The notes: generated by a model from the sequence alone, not told the origin. 64,000 bases of DNA from Rhodococcus sp. P1Y (GCF_003641205.1 NZ_CP032762.1:620001-684000), one strand, 5' to 3'; positions 43,958-51,627 are shown, counted from the stretch's first letter. Made by a program: numbers and translations.

Positions 43958-44616
43958 CATGGACTCGCATTCCTGATGATTGGTCGGACCGCGCCGACGA
44001 TCTCGAACTCTCGCACGATGCCGAGCTATTCCATATCCGCGCTCTAGTGCTCTGCAACAAAGCCGGAAATGACGGACACCTCAAGGCTCGGAATCTCTCG
44101 AAGCTCACCGCTGTATTCGACAATGCGCCCGATCTTATCGCCGAACTAATAGACAAACTCGGATGGATCGACAACGGCGACGGTACCTATCAACTGCCGT
44201 GGCAGGACCAGGAATTGGCCGAGGTGGTCGAGCGACGGGCACAACTCGGACGTGAGCGCCAGCGCCGGTATCGAGAAAGAGGACTCGACATGAAGGAAGA
44301 GGATGTCAGTAACGCGTCACGTAACGCATCGCCGAAGTCGAAAGCCTCTGACCAGCAACAGAGCAATGGTGACGCGTTAGGTGACGCACCAGGTGACATG
44401 ACCCCGTACCGTCCCGTCCCGTCCCGTCCTAATAAGGGAAAGGGAACGGGAACAGAGACAGTCACTCCTACGTCCTCCGACTCGGCTTCGCCGTCGTCGT
44501 CCTCCGTCGCTCCAGAGAGTGAGAAGGGCGCACAAAAGAGACCGCGCCGCAGATTACCCACCCGTCCGGGAATCAAGCAACTGGACGAGCCGCCACCAGG
44601 ATGGGACCGCGCATGA
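43954..44616 (+). CDS. replication-type protein with N-terminal winged-helix-like domain
   Basis: A 220-residue protein. The first 90 residues (WTRIPDDWSDRADDLELS, ALVLCNKAGNDGHL, LIAELIDKLGWIDNGDGTY) resemble the DNA-binding domain of phage replication proteins (O/DnaT-like), followed by a basic helix (RRAQLGRERQRRYRERG) and a Ser/Pro-rich disordered tail. The tail ends in a basic motif. GTG 43954 overlaps the previous stop. In phiRv1-type elements this position holds replication genes, but no helicase or primase is present here. Confidence 0.55.
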   Translation: MTWTRIPDDWSDRADDLELSHDAELFHIRALVLCNKAGNDGHLKARNLSKLTAVFDNAPDLIAELIDKLGWIDNGDGTYQLPWQDQELAEVVERRAQLGRERQRRYRERGLDMKEEDVSNASRNASPKSKASDQQQSNGDALGDAPGDMTPYRPVPSRPNKGKGTGTETVTPTSSDSASPSSSSVAPESEKGAQKRPRRRLPTRPGIKQLDEPPPGWDRA

Positions 44617-45008
44617 TCGATATCAGTTTCTTTTCGACGGGAATAATTGACCGAAATTCCAAAGGACCACACGAAGTGGTGTTGTTCTTTTTCGAGCCGG
44701 TGATCGAGCTGACCGGGGTATATCGAACGATGTTCCTCGAGATGTTGACCACGTACTCATGGTCGATAATGGACGGTAATCAATTCTATTCCGAGACAGG
44801 CGAGACAGACGAAGAGGGATATACGAGCCTAGTCACCAAACATCGAGTATCGACAGAGGCGCCCTATTCGGTGGCGATTTCCATTCCGCTCGATTCCGAC
44901 GGCGAGATCGACGAGATCTTTTTCCACGTCACGCTCGAGATGGCCGAAGAACACGTCGAGGCGCTACGGACCAACATGGCAACTGTCTACAACGGATCGC
45001 GACCGTGA
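44613..45008 (+). CDS. hypothetical element protein
   Basis: A 131-residue acidic protein (MIDISFFSTGIIDRNSKGP start; VEALRTNMATVYNG end), predicted alpha/beta. ATG overlaps the previous stop (ATGA). The base composition is more AT-rich than the rest of the window, suggesting a different origin. I do not recognise the family. Confidence 0.6.
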   Translation: MIDISFFSTGIIDRNSKGPHEVVLFFFEPVIELTGVYRTMFLEMLTTYSWSIMDGNQFYSETGETDEEGYTSLVTKHRVSTEAPYSVAISIPLDSDGEIDEIFFHVTLEMAEEHVEALRTNMATVYNGSRP

Positions 45009-45424
45009 TTTCCGACCGCCCAGCGTCCACGCCCAGCGGTCTTTAGCGTTACTAAGTACCCCGAGTAGCCCCTGGCGCGATAAAGCCCCTCAGCGTTCGA
45101 TTCAGCCATAAGAACCGAAAGCCGAGGGGCCGGGGGGTCGAGGGTGCGCCTCTAGATGCTCGGCGCGACCTGCCGACGTAGCTTCCCGTCGGGTGCTATG
45201 ACGAGAGGTCGGTCCGCTCGGCGGTACGGGCGAGAGGTTCTGCGTGGCGCGGGCGTCGAGAACAGCGCGTCGATAGCCGACGAGGGGCGAGAAATTACAG
45301 GTGCGGACATTGGACCTCCCACAGGTTTCGATGATCCGGCCACTCGATCATACCTGACAATCGTTATCAATAACAGACCAGGAAAGTGAAACATCATGAA
45401 TTCCAACACTATTCGGACGCTCCA
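45009..45424. other. non-coding stretch with hairpin and short upstream ORF
   Basis: No solid gene over 416 bp. GCCCCTC (45085-45091) and GAGGGGC (45124-45130) form a long hairpin with additional GC pairs. A ten-codon frame ATG 45396 to TGA 45426-45428 ends over the next gene's start (ATGA) and has AGGAAAGTG upstream, so it may couple translation. A frame at 45156-45389 was not convincing. Confidence 0.45.
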
Positions 45425-45619
45425 ATGACCACCGAGGGCCGACTGTTGGCGCACGTACGCGCTCACGTCAACGGAGTGAGTCCTCAGAGCCTCACCGACG
45501 CAGGCTATTCGACGGAACTGGTGGTCGAGCTGATCGAGGTTGGCCGACTCGCAGAGACCCCTTCAGGCCGTATTCGCTACGTCCACACCGACCCTCTCGA
45601 CGAACTGGAGACCAGATGA
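45425..45619 (+). CDS. small hypothetical element protein
   Basis: Sixty-four residues: TTEGRLLAHVRAHVNGVSPQSLTDAGYSTELVVELIEVGRLAETPSGRIRYVHTDPLDELE. The core (QSLTDAGYSTELVVELIEVG) looks like a small helix-turn-helix or winged-helix domain. The start overlaps a short upstream frame's stop. Function unknown; a DNA-binding regulator of the element is a guess. Confidence 0.5.
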   Translation: MTTEGRLLAHVRAHVNGVSPQSLTDAGYSTELVVELIEVGRLAETPSGRIRYVHTDPLDELETR

Positions 45620-45666
45620 CGTGTAAGCAGATTCGTTTACACCGACCCAACCGAGGAGACCAGAAG

Positions 45667-45807
45667 ATGAACGCCACTCCCGACCGCGACCAGATAGACC
45701 ACGTCGAAACCGTCCGCAGCCCGAACGCTTACGGACACATCGTCCACTACAGCGACGGTTACCAAAGGTTCGTACCGAGCGCACTCGACGACGGCGACCC
45801 GCGTTGA
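45667..45807 (+). CDS. small hypothetical element protein
   Basis: Forty-six residues (MNATPDRDQIDHVETVRSPN start). ATG 45667 follows GAGGAG by 9 nt; an alternative ATG at 45616 overlaps the previous stop. No recognised domain. Its TGA overlaps a TTG start of the next gene. Confidence 0.45.
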   Translation: MNATPDRDQIDHVETVRSPNAYGHIVHYSDGYQRFVPSALDDGDPR

Positions 45808-46001
45808 AAGCCAAGCGACCGAGCACCTGCCCGTTGTGTTCCGCGCCGATCCGGCAAGGACAAGAAATCACCTACTACCTATTCGACAAGCGTCACCGAT
45901 GGGTGTGTTGCCGAGAAGCCAAACCAGACGGACCTAACCCAAGACAGCGCATGTGGAACGCCGGGAAGTTCGAACCGAGGAAAGGACGCAAAGAAGCATG
46001 A
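45804..46001 (+). CDS. small zinc-binding protein
   Basis: Sixty-five residues from a TTG start that overlaps the preceding stop (TTGA). STCPLCSAPIRQGQ is a zinc-ribbon CxxC half, and WVCCREAK the second pair. Ends with a basic tail (RKGRKEA). Probably nucleic-acid binding. The end is coupled to the next ATG. Confidence 0.55.
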   Translation: MKAKRPSTCPLCSAPIRQGQEITYYLFDKRHRWVCCREAKPDGPNPRQRMWNAGKFEPRKGRKEA

Positions 46002-46219
46002 TCAACACACGCAAGCTCTACGAACTGTTGCAGGCAGGGCTCGACGCGCTACCCGAGGACCAGCGCGAACAAATCACCAACGAGCCGGGGACCACTGCGC
46101 ACCGAGTGTCCGATGACCTGATCGAGTTCCGCGCCGCGGGGATCACCTACGCCACCGCCAGCCCCGACCTGTTCGATACCGAGGCCGAGTGGACCGAGTT
46201 CGTGGAGGCGCACGCATGA
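45998..46219 (+). CDS. small hypothetical element protein
   Basis: Seventy-three residues, acidic and helical (TRKLYELLQAGLDALPEDQREQITNE, then DLFDTEAEWTEFVEAHA). Overlaps the previous and next genes by 4 bp. No recognised family. Confidence 0.55.
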   Translation: MINTRKLYELLQAGLDALPEDQREQITNEPGTTAHRVSDDLIEFRAAGITYATASPDLFDTEAEWTEFVEAHA

Positions 46220-46368
46220 GGTTCCCCGACGATGACTGGAGGGCTCAGATCCTCCGAGAGACTCCGAGAACACCGAGACCACCGCGGGTCAAGGTAGTCA
46301 GGTGCTCGGTGTGTGGCAGGCGCGTCAGGCAGGCAGGCGTCGATCTCTGCAAACGCTGCCGGGATTGA
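46216..46368 (+). CDS. short zinc-ribbon protein
   Basis: Fifty residues from ATG 46216 (ATGA overlap) to TGA 46366-46368. Two CxxC pairs, CSVCGRR and CKRCRD, near the C-terminus form a compact zinc ribbon; the N-terminus is acidic then basic/Pro-rich. It is followed by an intrinsic terminator. Confidence 0.55.
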   Translation: MRFPDDDWRAQILRETPRTPRPPRVKVVRCSVCGRRVRQAGVDLCKRCRD

Positions 46369-46380
46369 CCTGACCCGAGG

Positions 46381-46420
46381 ACGACCCTGATCTCCCATCA
46401 ACGGAAATCGGGGTCGTTTT
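46381..46420 (+). terminator. intrinsic terminator after small-gene cluster
   Basis: ACGACCCTGAT pairs with ATCGGGGTCGT (one mismatch) across an 18-nt loop, followed directly by TTT. It is 12 bp after the zinc-ribbon gene stop and separates the small genes from the head genes. Confidence 0.8.
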
Positions 46421-46633
46421 CGAGCGGGTTGTTACCACACCTAACGACTAGAATGGATCCCAGCAGGTCGCCCCGACCGCTCATCACGAGCCGAGGGAAT
46501 CGCCAGCGCCGCAGCAACGCTCACCAGCGAAGAAGCACGAGCCGGGGAAGGAAAACCCACTCGTCGCAGCGCATCAAGGGCCGTTCTCGAAGGACACGTG
46601 TGTCATCACCGCGCTACCTCGAACGGAAATCCC

Positions 46634-47194
46634 ATGACTTCCAATCTCATTCACCGCACTACGCCTCTACGTCTCGAACTCAGGTCCGACGACGTAGACG
46701 AACGGATCATCTCCGGGATCGCCGCGCCGTTCGACTCACCAGCTGAAATCAACAGCTATGAGGGCCAATTCACGGAAACCATCCGGTATGGCGCATTCCG
46801 CAAGACCATCGCCGAGCGTGGAGAACGTGTCAAGTTACTCGGACTGCATGACCGATCACGGATGCCCCTAGGTCGAGCCGTATTGCTCGAAGAGCGCGCC
46901 GAAGGACTCTATGCCGAGTTCCGAGTGTCCCGCACTCAATCGGGTGATGAGGCACTGGAACTGGTACGCGACGGATCGCTCGATCATCTGTCGATAGGCT
47001 TCCGGCCGATCTCCGAAGTATGGGACCGAACCAGGACCAAGCGAACCTTAACCGAGGTTGCACTCGCCGAGGTGTCTCTCGTGCTGGAAGGCGCGTACGG
47101 GGACGCCGCAGCAGTTACAGGCTCGCGCAGCGCGGACACACACACTCTTACATCCGAAGCGGCTACGCGCCGTTTACGGCTACTCGATCTCTAA
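46634..47194 (+). CDS. HK97-type prohead protease
   Basis: A 186-residue protease: ISGIAAPFDSP, FTETIRYGAFRKTI, the catalytic His in KLLGLHDRSRMPLGRAV and the Ser in DHLSIGFRPI. This is the S78 (HK97 gp4) family that matures the capsid by cleaving its delta domain. ATG 46634 is used; GGAAA lies upstream. It is 17 bp before the capsid gene. Between it and the terminator at 46420 lie 213 bp of leader with no supported gene. Confidence 0.92.
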   Translation: MTSNLIHRTTPLRLELRSDDVDERIISGIAAPFDSPAEINSYEGQFTETIRYGAFRKTIAERGERVKLLGLHDRSRMPLGRAVLLEERAEGLYAEFRVSRTQSGDEALELVRDGSLDHLSIGFRPISEVWDRTRTKRTLTEVALAEVSLVLEGAYGDAAAVTGSRSADTHTLTSEAATRRLRLLDL

Positions 47195-47211
47195 CCGACG
47201 ATAGGTAGACA

Positions 47212-48477
47212 ATGAATCTCAAGACAGCCAACAAGGCCGAGCTGCAGAACTTTCTCGGCGAAGCAAAGACAGAACTCGAAACACTCGCTACCCGAGGCGC
47301 AGACCTGAATTCTCAGGACACCGAGCGTTTCGACGACCTCGAAGCGCAGTACAAAGAAGCCCGCGAACGGATCTCAGCGATCGAAGCTCGCGCCGCTAAG
47401 GTCATCAACGGTTTCGAAACACTGTCCACCGAGGACGGTTCGCCGGGAACCACCCGCACTGCCTCCAGCTCGATCTCGCTCCGGGGTAAGACGACTCTCG
47501 GTAAGGGAGACTCGTTCCGCTCATGGGCCAACGACAACGGACACGCCGACGCCAAAGCCACCGATGAACTCTCGTTCGACCGCCTGATTCGCGGGATGGC
47601 CACGGGAAATTGGGACGGGGCCGAGGCCGAGCGCGCTCTCGCGACCACAAACTCCACAGCCATCGTTCCGACACCTCTGGCAACCAACCTGATCGACATC
47701 GCACGCGCCAATGCCGTTGTCACACAGGCCGGTGCGACGATCGTACCCATGACAAGCTCGACGCTTCGGGTGCCACGACTCACGGGCGAGGGTGCGCCGT
47801 CGTTCTACGCCGAGGGACAGCAGAGGGTCGCGCAGGACATGACGTTCGATGCTGTCGAGCTGAAAGCTCGCTCGTACGAGCGCCTGATTCTGATATCCAA
47901 GGAACTGCTCGATGATGCCAATCCTGCTGCCGGGGACGTCATTTCGCAGGCTTTCGCTCGTCAGTTCGCGCTCGGCATCGACAAGTTCGCTCTTTTCGGC
48001 GACGGTGTGAGCCCGAACCCGTTGGGGTTGGTCAATACCCCAGGAGTCCCCAAAGTTGCCCACGGGGCCAACGGAACCGCAATCACCAACTACGATTGGT
48101 TGATTCAGGCCGTCGGAAACGTTGCCGCGCAGAACTTCATTCCGACAGCACAAATCGCAAGCCCGAGGACTGCAACGGCGCTCGCACTCCTGAAGAACAG
48201 TCAGGGCGACTACCTCGCGGGACCGGCACACCTGCCGCAGGCGTTCGTGACATCGAGCGTTCCGGTGAACCTGTCGACCGGCACCAGCAACGATACGTCG
48301 GTGATCATCACGGGACAGTTCGATCAGCTCCTGATTGGTCTGCGACAGGACTTCACGCTACGCGTTCTCACCGAAAGGTACGCTGACACAGGGCAGGTCG
48401 CTTTCCTGGCCAGCAGCCGATGGGATGTGCAGATCGCCCAGCCTCTCGCTTTTCAGGTCGACCAGGGCGTCAAGTAA
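47212..48477 (+). CDS. HK97-family major capsid protein
   Basis: A 421-residue capsid protein. The N-terminal delta/scaffold domain (about 1-110) is a predicted coiled coil (FDDLEAQYKEARERISAIEARAAK), then the HK97 fold with the N-arm, E-loop region and A-domain (ARANAVVTQAGATIVPM, SYERLILISKELLDDANPAAGDVISQAFARQFALGID, FGDGVSPNPLGLVN, ITGQFDQLLIGLRQDF). The protease would remove the N-terminal part. A portal and terminase are missing, so packaging must rely on another phage. Confidence 0.93.
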   Translation: MNLKTANKAELQNFLGEAKTELETLATRGADLNSQDTERFDDLEAQYKEARERISAIEARAAKVINGFETLSTEDGSPGTTRTASSSISLRGKTTLGKGDSFRSWANDNGHADAKATDELSFDRLIRGMATGNWDGAEAERALATTNSTAIVPTPLATNLIDIARANAVVTQAGATIVPMTSSTLRVPRLTGEGAPSFYAEGQQRVAQDMTFDAVELKARSYERLILISKELLDDANPAAGDVISQAFARQFALGIDKFALFGDGVSPNPLGLVNTPGVPKVAHGANGTAITNYDWLIQAVGNVAAQNFIPTAQIASPRTATALALLKNSQGDYLAGPAHLPQAFVTSSVPVNLSTGTSNDTSVIITGQFDQLLIGLRQDFTLRVLTERYADTGQVAFLASSRWDVQIAQPLAFQVDQGVK

Positions 48478-48479
48478 CC

Positions 48480-48698
48480 ATGATCGAGGTCGAGTCATTC
48501 GACGATGGTCCGTTCGGCAACGAGAAGCGGCGTGAGGGGTTGACGCTTTCACACTGGCGCTCGATGCCGAACTCGCCTACCGCCGACGAGCGATTGCTGT
48601 CAGGCTCGGCGCGTCAAATTATGGTGCTCCGCAATGATCCCGAGACAGGTTGGGCGCGGCCGGTGTGGGAATGGGTGCCCATCGACAAGCTCGACTAG
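48480..48698 (+). CDS. small protein after capsid
   Basis: Seventy-two residues from ATG 48480, two bases after the capsid stop. Acidic and Trp-rich end (WARPVWEWVPIDKLD). In phage genomes the position after capsid often holds head decoration or connector proteins; this one is not recognised. A large hairpin follows. Confidence 0.55.
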   Translation: MIEVESFDDGPFGNEKRREGLTLSHWRSMPNSPTADERLLSGSARQIMVLRNDPETGWARPVWEWVPIDKLD

Positions 48699-48705
48699 AT
48701 GACTA

Positions 48706-48763
48706 GCCGGATCGAGTAGCGGCAGGTTTCCTTACGCGGACCACCTGTACGGCTCGATCCGGC
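48706..48763 (+). terminator. long nested hairpin after head genes
   Basis: GCCGGATCGAG (48706-48716) pairs perfectly with CTCGATCCGGC (48753-48763), 11 bp; inside, CAGGT pairs with ACCTG. It follows the last plus-strand gene of the element by 7 bp, so a terminator or RNA structure is likely. Confidence 0.65.
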
Positions 48764-49145
48764 ACCTTGACGCCGAAAGTACGTTGCCAACCAACGCAAC
48801 TCGGCAGGTGTCCGCGATGACACCGCAAACGTTCGACACAGACCGAGCGCTCCGTCTCACATTCATGCCCTCATGTTGTGGACGGTGGCAATAAGCGCGG
48901 AGATGCACCCCGGCTTTGGTTTATCCGGGCAGGCGCTCCCGACGTCGAACGTTCTTGTGATCTGTGTTCGAAAGTTGTCAAGACTGCGCGGTCCCTCCGA
49001 CTTTCGAATATGGATCTAGCTAGACCCGACCTCGACTGCGGCTCATGTGTCTGATGCTCACGCTCACCGTCGTCGAGATCGGGTCGGGCACTCTGATACC
49101 ACCACCGCCGGATCGGCGCTCTCCGTTGGGCTCAGCCCCCGGTAA
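48764..49145. other. non-coding stretch between converging element gene clusters
   Basis: No supported gene in about 380 bp. Nothing recognisable besides the hairpin at its left end. It separates the plus-strand head genes from the minus-strand right-end genes. Confidence 0.4.
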
Positions 49146-49604
49146 TCAAGCCCTGCTGATACCGCGCACTACCACCGCGGACTCGATGAGCCACTCGATA
49201 GCGCGCTCGATGACCCTGCCTGCCACGTTCCACACATGCACTGCCAGTTCGTCGTTCAGCCACTCGACATCCACATGCACACTTGCTGATCCTGTGTCGA
49301 TACCCAAGATCGTTTGACTCTTGTTGCTCAACAACACTCCAATAGTCATGCCTGTCAGTAGGTTCCATGTGGTCGACGCCAGCCAAGCCAGCAAGAGTCC
49401 CATGCCTGCTGCACCCATGACCACCATGCACACGATGAGTTGTGCTGTGACAGTTAGTGTTCGCTTCGCAATCGATTGAACATGTTTGTTCGAAAGAACT
49501 TTGAGAACAACAGTCTTCGCTGTCGTCGTGCTCGGTGCTGGTGTCGGGTCGGCGGTAGGCGCTGTGGGTGTGGTCGGTCCGACGGCTGGTGCGAGTGCAA
49601 GCAT
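49146..49604 (-). CDS. two-pass membrane protein
   Basis: A 152-residue protein: Pro/Thr-rich N-terminus (GPTTPTAPTADPTPAPST), then two hydrophobic helices (TAQLIVCMVVMGAAGMGLLL and TTWNLLTGMTIGVLL), and a C-terminal hydrophilic domain (DTGSASVHVDVEWLNDELAV, then RVIERAIEWLIESAV). ATG has GGAG 6 nt upstream. It may be a superinfection or immunity protein, or a lysogeny-related membrane protein; inference only. Confidence 0.6.
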   Translation of the reverse strand: MLALAPAVGPTTPTAPTADPTPAPSTTTAKTVVLKVLSNKHVQSIAKRTLTVTAQLIVCMVVMGAAGMGLLLAWLASTTWNLLTGMTIGVLLSNKSQTILGIDTGSASVHVDVEWLNDELAVHVWNVAGRVIERAIEWLIESAVVVRGISRA

Positions 49605-49934
49605 GGTGTCTCCGAGTGGTGGTGTGGGTGTCTGGGTAGTTGATACCTAGAACCCACTGTGACACAGGTTGATTGACTCGTCCACTCACTTCGCTGGAGA
49701 CCCCGCTCGCTGACCGCCCGGCGAGCCCTGATCTCGAAAGCCCCTGCCGCCCAGGGTAGGGGGGGATACTTGACACCGTATCCAGTAGGCACGGCTGACC
49801 CTGCCACGCAGCCGATTACTCTCTCTGATCGAAAATCTCCCACAAAAGCCCTGGTCAGAGCGTTGCGACCAGCGAAAATAGGGGTACGATTTGGAAATTT
49901 CAGATTTTTGCTCAGAATGACCCCTCAAAAGTGT
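49605..49934. other. intergenic region, no gene seen
   Basis: About 330 bp between the membrane protein start and the HNH stop. Contains AT-rich and G-rich tracts, including a run of seven G near 49763. No convincing open frame or hairpin found. It likely carries the membrane protein promoter. Confidence 0.35.
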
Positions 49935-50741
49935 TCAGTGTACTCGCTTTTCGATCATAGTGAGAGCACTGCTCTCAGGGTAGTTCTGCTCCCACCACCA
50001 TGCGCCGTACTGCACGACCCACTCGACGACCGTCATGGTGCCCTTACGCAGGTTGCAATCCGAGCATGCGCGACACAGGTTGTACCAATGGTCGGTGCCA
50101 CCGAGCGACAGCGGTAGCTTGTGATCGTCGTGCATGACACCCGACCGCCCGCAGTAGTAACAACTGTCGTGCTCGATAGCGCGCCGGTACTCGACCGAGA
50201 GAGCGCGATCCTCGACCGTCATACGCACCACCGCACGATGCCGACGGCGCGAGAGCTTGGCCCTGTTCGCTTCGGGTGAGCGCGGGTAGGCGCGCCCGTA
50301 GTGCGTTCGGCAGAGTCCCTTACCGTGCGCGGGATCGTCGCAGCCCTCGACCGAGCAAGCACCACCGCCCTCACCGCGGACTCGGATCGGTTCGTGCATA
50401 GGTAGACCGGTCTTCGCACGCTTGTAGTGAGCATGGCAGTAGCCCTTGGACCCGTGCGGCCGGTCGCAACCGTCGTGCTCGCACACCCGATTGTGCGACC
50501 GAATAGGTGGCAGGGCAGACAGACCGGCCTTGTGGCGCGCATAGTGAGTATCGCAGTAGCCCTTGGCCTTACGTGGTTTCGAGCAACCATCGACCGAGCA
50601 GGTAGCGCCGACGCTTTGCCGAGTCAGTAAGGGCGCGTTCATATCCTGCCCCTTGTGCCACCGCAGGTAGTGAGCTTTGCAGTATCCGCGGCTACCGTTG
50701 GCGACTCGATCGCAGGTGTCGTGCTTGCATGATCCGTTCAT
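49935..50741 (-). CDS. HNH endonuclease with four CCCH-type fingers
   Basis: A 268-residue protein. Four repeats of C-x4-C-x(9-10)-C-x2-H: Cys5/10/21-His24, Cys48/53/63-His66, Cys87/92/102-His105, Cys129/134/144-His147, then a basic linker and an HNH nuclease (CYYCGRSG, MHDDHKLPLSLGG with the catalytic His207, NLCRACSDCNLRKG). The fingers probably bind DNA and give site preference, and the HNH cuts. In phages HNH proteins assist packaging or homing; this combination is unusual. No other nuclease or terminase is present in the element. Confidence 0.85.
   Translation of the reverse strand: MNGSCKHDTCDRVANGSRGYCKAHYLRWHKGQDMNAPLLTRQSVGATCSVDGCSKPRKAKGYCDTHYARHKAGLSALPPIRSHNRVCEHDGCDRPHGSKGYCHAHYKRAKTGLPMHEPIRVRGEGGGACSVEGCDDPAHGKGLCRTHYGRAYPRSPEANRAKLSRRRHRAVVRMTVEDRALSVEYRRAIEHDSCYYCGRSGVMHDDHKLPLSLGGTDHWYNLCRACSDCNLRKGTMTVVEWVVQYGAWWWEQNYPESSALTMIEKRVH
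49963..49975. promoter_or_regulatory. 13-bp palindrome, copy 2
   Basis: AGAGCACTGCTCT, identical to 41657-41669, here inside the 3' end of the HNH gene. Its repetition suggests a binding site, though a coding coincidence is possible. Confidence 0.35.
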
Positions 50742-50900
50742 AGTTGGAACCTCCCACCGACAACTCTAGAGAGAGATCGAGGAAAGTTCTGCTCCGTTTT
50801 GCGGCTGGAACTTTCACCGGGACGGGCGCACACTGGAGTACGCGGTAACGCGGTGTAGGCATAACTTTCCTCGCAGATAGTTCACAGCTCGACCCGCACC

Positions 50901-50947
50901 CGAAAGCCCCGACCCCGGCAATCAGCTTCCCGAGGTCGGGGCTTTCG
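50901..50947. terminator. bidirectional terminator
   Basis: Perfect 14-bp inverted repeat CGAAAGCCCCGACC / GGTCGGGGCTTTCG with a 19-nt loop; each side ends in a short TTT. It lies just downstream of the right-end membrane protein gene on the minus strand. Confidence 0.82.
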
Positions 50948-50952
50948 TCGTT

Positions 50953-51174
50953 CTATGCGGGTAGCCCGAGCCAGTGCAGCAGGTAGTACGCGTAGATCGG
51001 CGACACCACGAACAGCGACAGCGGATAGACGGTTGCGATGAATCGGTCGGTTCTGCTCATGCGATAGACGCTAGATCGGATCGCGTGTTGGCTGGATATG
51101 CAAACCGCGCCGAACAGGTAGCGCGTGCACGCCGCGATGATAACGAGCTGGGTTGCGTAGTCGAACGTGGACAT
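50953..51174 (-). CDS. small membrane protein at element right end
   Basis: Seventy-three residues from ATG 51174, with GGAGG 6 nt upstream. Two hydrophobic stretches (ATQLVIIAACTRYLFGAVC and ATVYPLSLFVVSPIYAYYLL). Sits 212 bp from the right att core. No recognised family; an immunity or host-interaction protein is a guess. Confidence 0.6.
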   Translation of the reverse strand: MSTFDYATQLVIIAACTRYLFGAVCISSQHAIRSSVYRMSRTDRFIATVYPLSLFVVSPIYAYYLLHWLGLPA

Positions 51175-51209
51175 AACGAGCCTCCGGCATGTGGTGGTGC
51201 TCTCGGATA

Positions 51210-51292
51210 GCCCGGCCCACAGCCAGCGGCTCAACAATGCGCGCTGACAGGTCAGAGGAAGCCCGAGAGCTGCCCGGCCCACGGCCAGCGGC
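51210..51292. repeat. 21-bp direct repeat near right end
   Basis: GCCCGGCCCACAGCCAGCGGC (51210-51230) and GCCCGGCCCACGGCCAGCGGC (51272-51292) differ at one base and are 62 bp apart. Flanking GCTCTCGG and CCGAGAGC form an 8-bp inverted repeat. Located within 200 bp of attR. Confidence 0.6.
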
Positions 51293-51385
51293 GACGATGT
51301 AACAGCGACCACTCTAGCGCCCTCACCAGACTCGATACGCTAGGGCAAGGTCGCGTGTCGCGGTGGCCAATATTCAGTGACTTCT

Positions 51386-51392
51386 ACCACTA
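51386..51392. other. right attachment site (attR core)
   Basis: ACCACTA, identical to the left core. On the outer side CCACCACCC continues the 13E12 gene in frame. The adjoining left and right element sequences define attP as TTCT-ACCACTA-GAAC. Confidence 0.8.
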
Positions 51393-51585
51393 CCACCACC
51401 CACACGAATACATCCACCCCTCCAACACACCCTCCCAACACACCCTCCCCGACATGCCCCTGCCCGGCATGCCCAGCACCCAACCCAGAACCAACACCCC
51501 ACCACCGGACCCCCAAGAACCAGACCACCGAGAACCTGGCCACCAACAACCCGGAACCCCCGAACCAGGCGCACCACCCGCCTGA
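51391..51585 (+). pseudogene. displaced 3' end of the 13E12/DUF222 gene
   Basis: The last 64 codons and stop of the interrupted gene. Fused to 41633 at the core, the frame reads GTINH-YHHPHEYIHPSN and continues to GAPPA*, giving a total of about 740 residues. The Pro-rich tail (PNTPSQ..., PTPHHRT) resembles the C-terminus of such proteins. Now it has no start of its own and is not expected to be translated. Confidence 0.85.
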
Positions 51586-51592
51586 CACAAGG

Positions 51593-51627
51593 GGGTGGCG
51601 ACCCGACCGCAGAACCGGTCGCCACCC
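51593..51627 (+). terminator. terminator of the 13E12 gene
   Basis: GGGTGGCGACC / GGTCGCCACCC, 11-bp perfect stem with a 13-nt loop, 7 bp after the 13E12 stop. It confirms that the end of the transcription unit is here and not at 41636. Confidence 0.75.

Larger units (their letters stand above)
41629..51392. mobile_element. 9.76-kb phiRv1-like prophage/satellite element
   Basis: Bounded by ACCACTA at 41629-41635 and 51386-51392. It carries a serine integrase at the left end, a cluster of small genes on the plus strand, a replication-type protein, HK97 prohead protease and capsid genes, and at the right end minus-strand genes for a membrane protein, an HNH nuclease and another membrane protein. 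No terminase, portal, tail or lysis gene is visible. Size, integrase type and target (13E12 gene) are as in mycobacterial phiRv1. Confidence 0.85.

Noticed and set aside
46429..46746. Arg/Ser-rich open frame before the prohead protease
   Set aside because: Composition is that of an out-of-frame GC-rich shadow and it overlaps the protease start.
51355..51585. Independent small gene starting in the element
   Set aside because: The first 12 codons are element sequence; the rest continues the interrupted 13E12 gene in frame. No ribosome-binding site.
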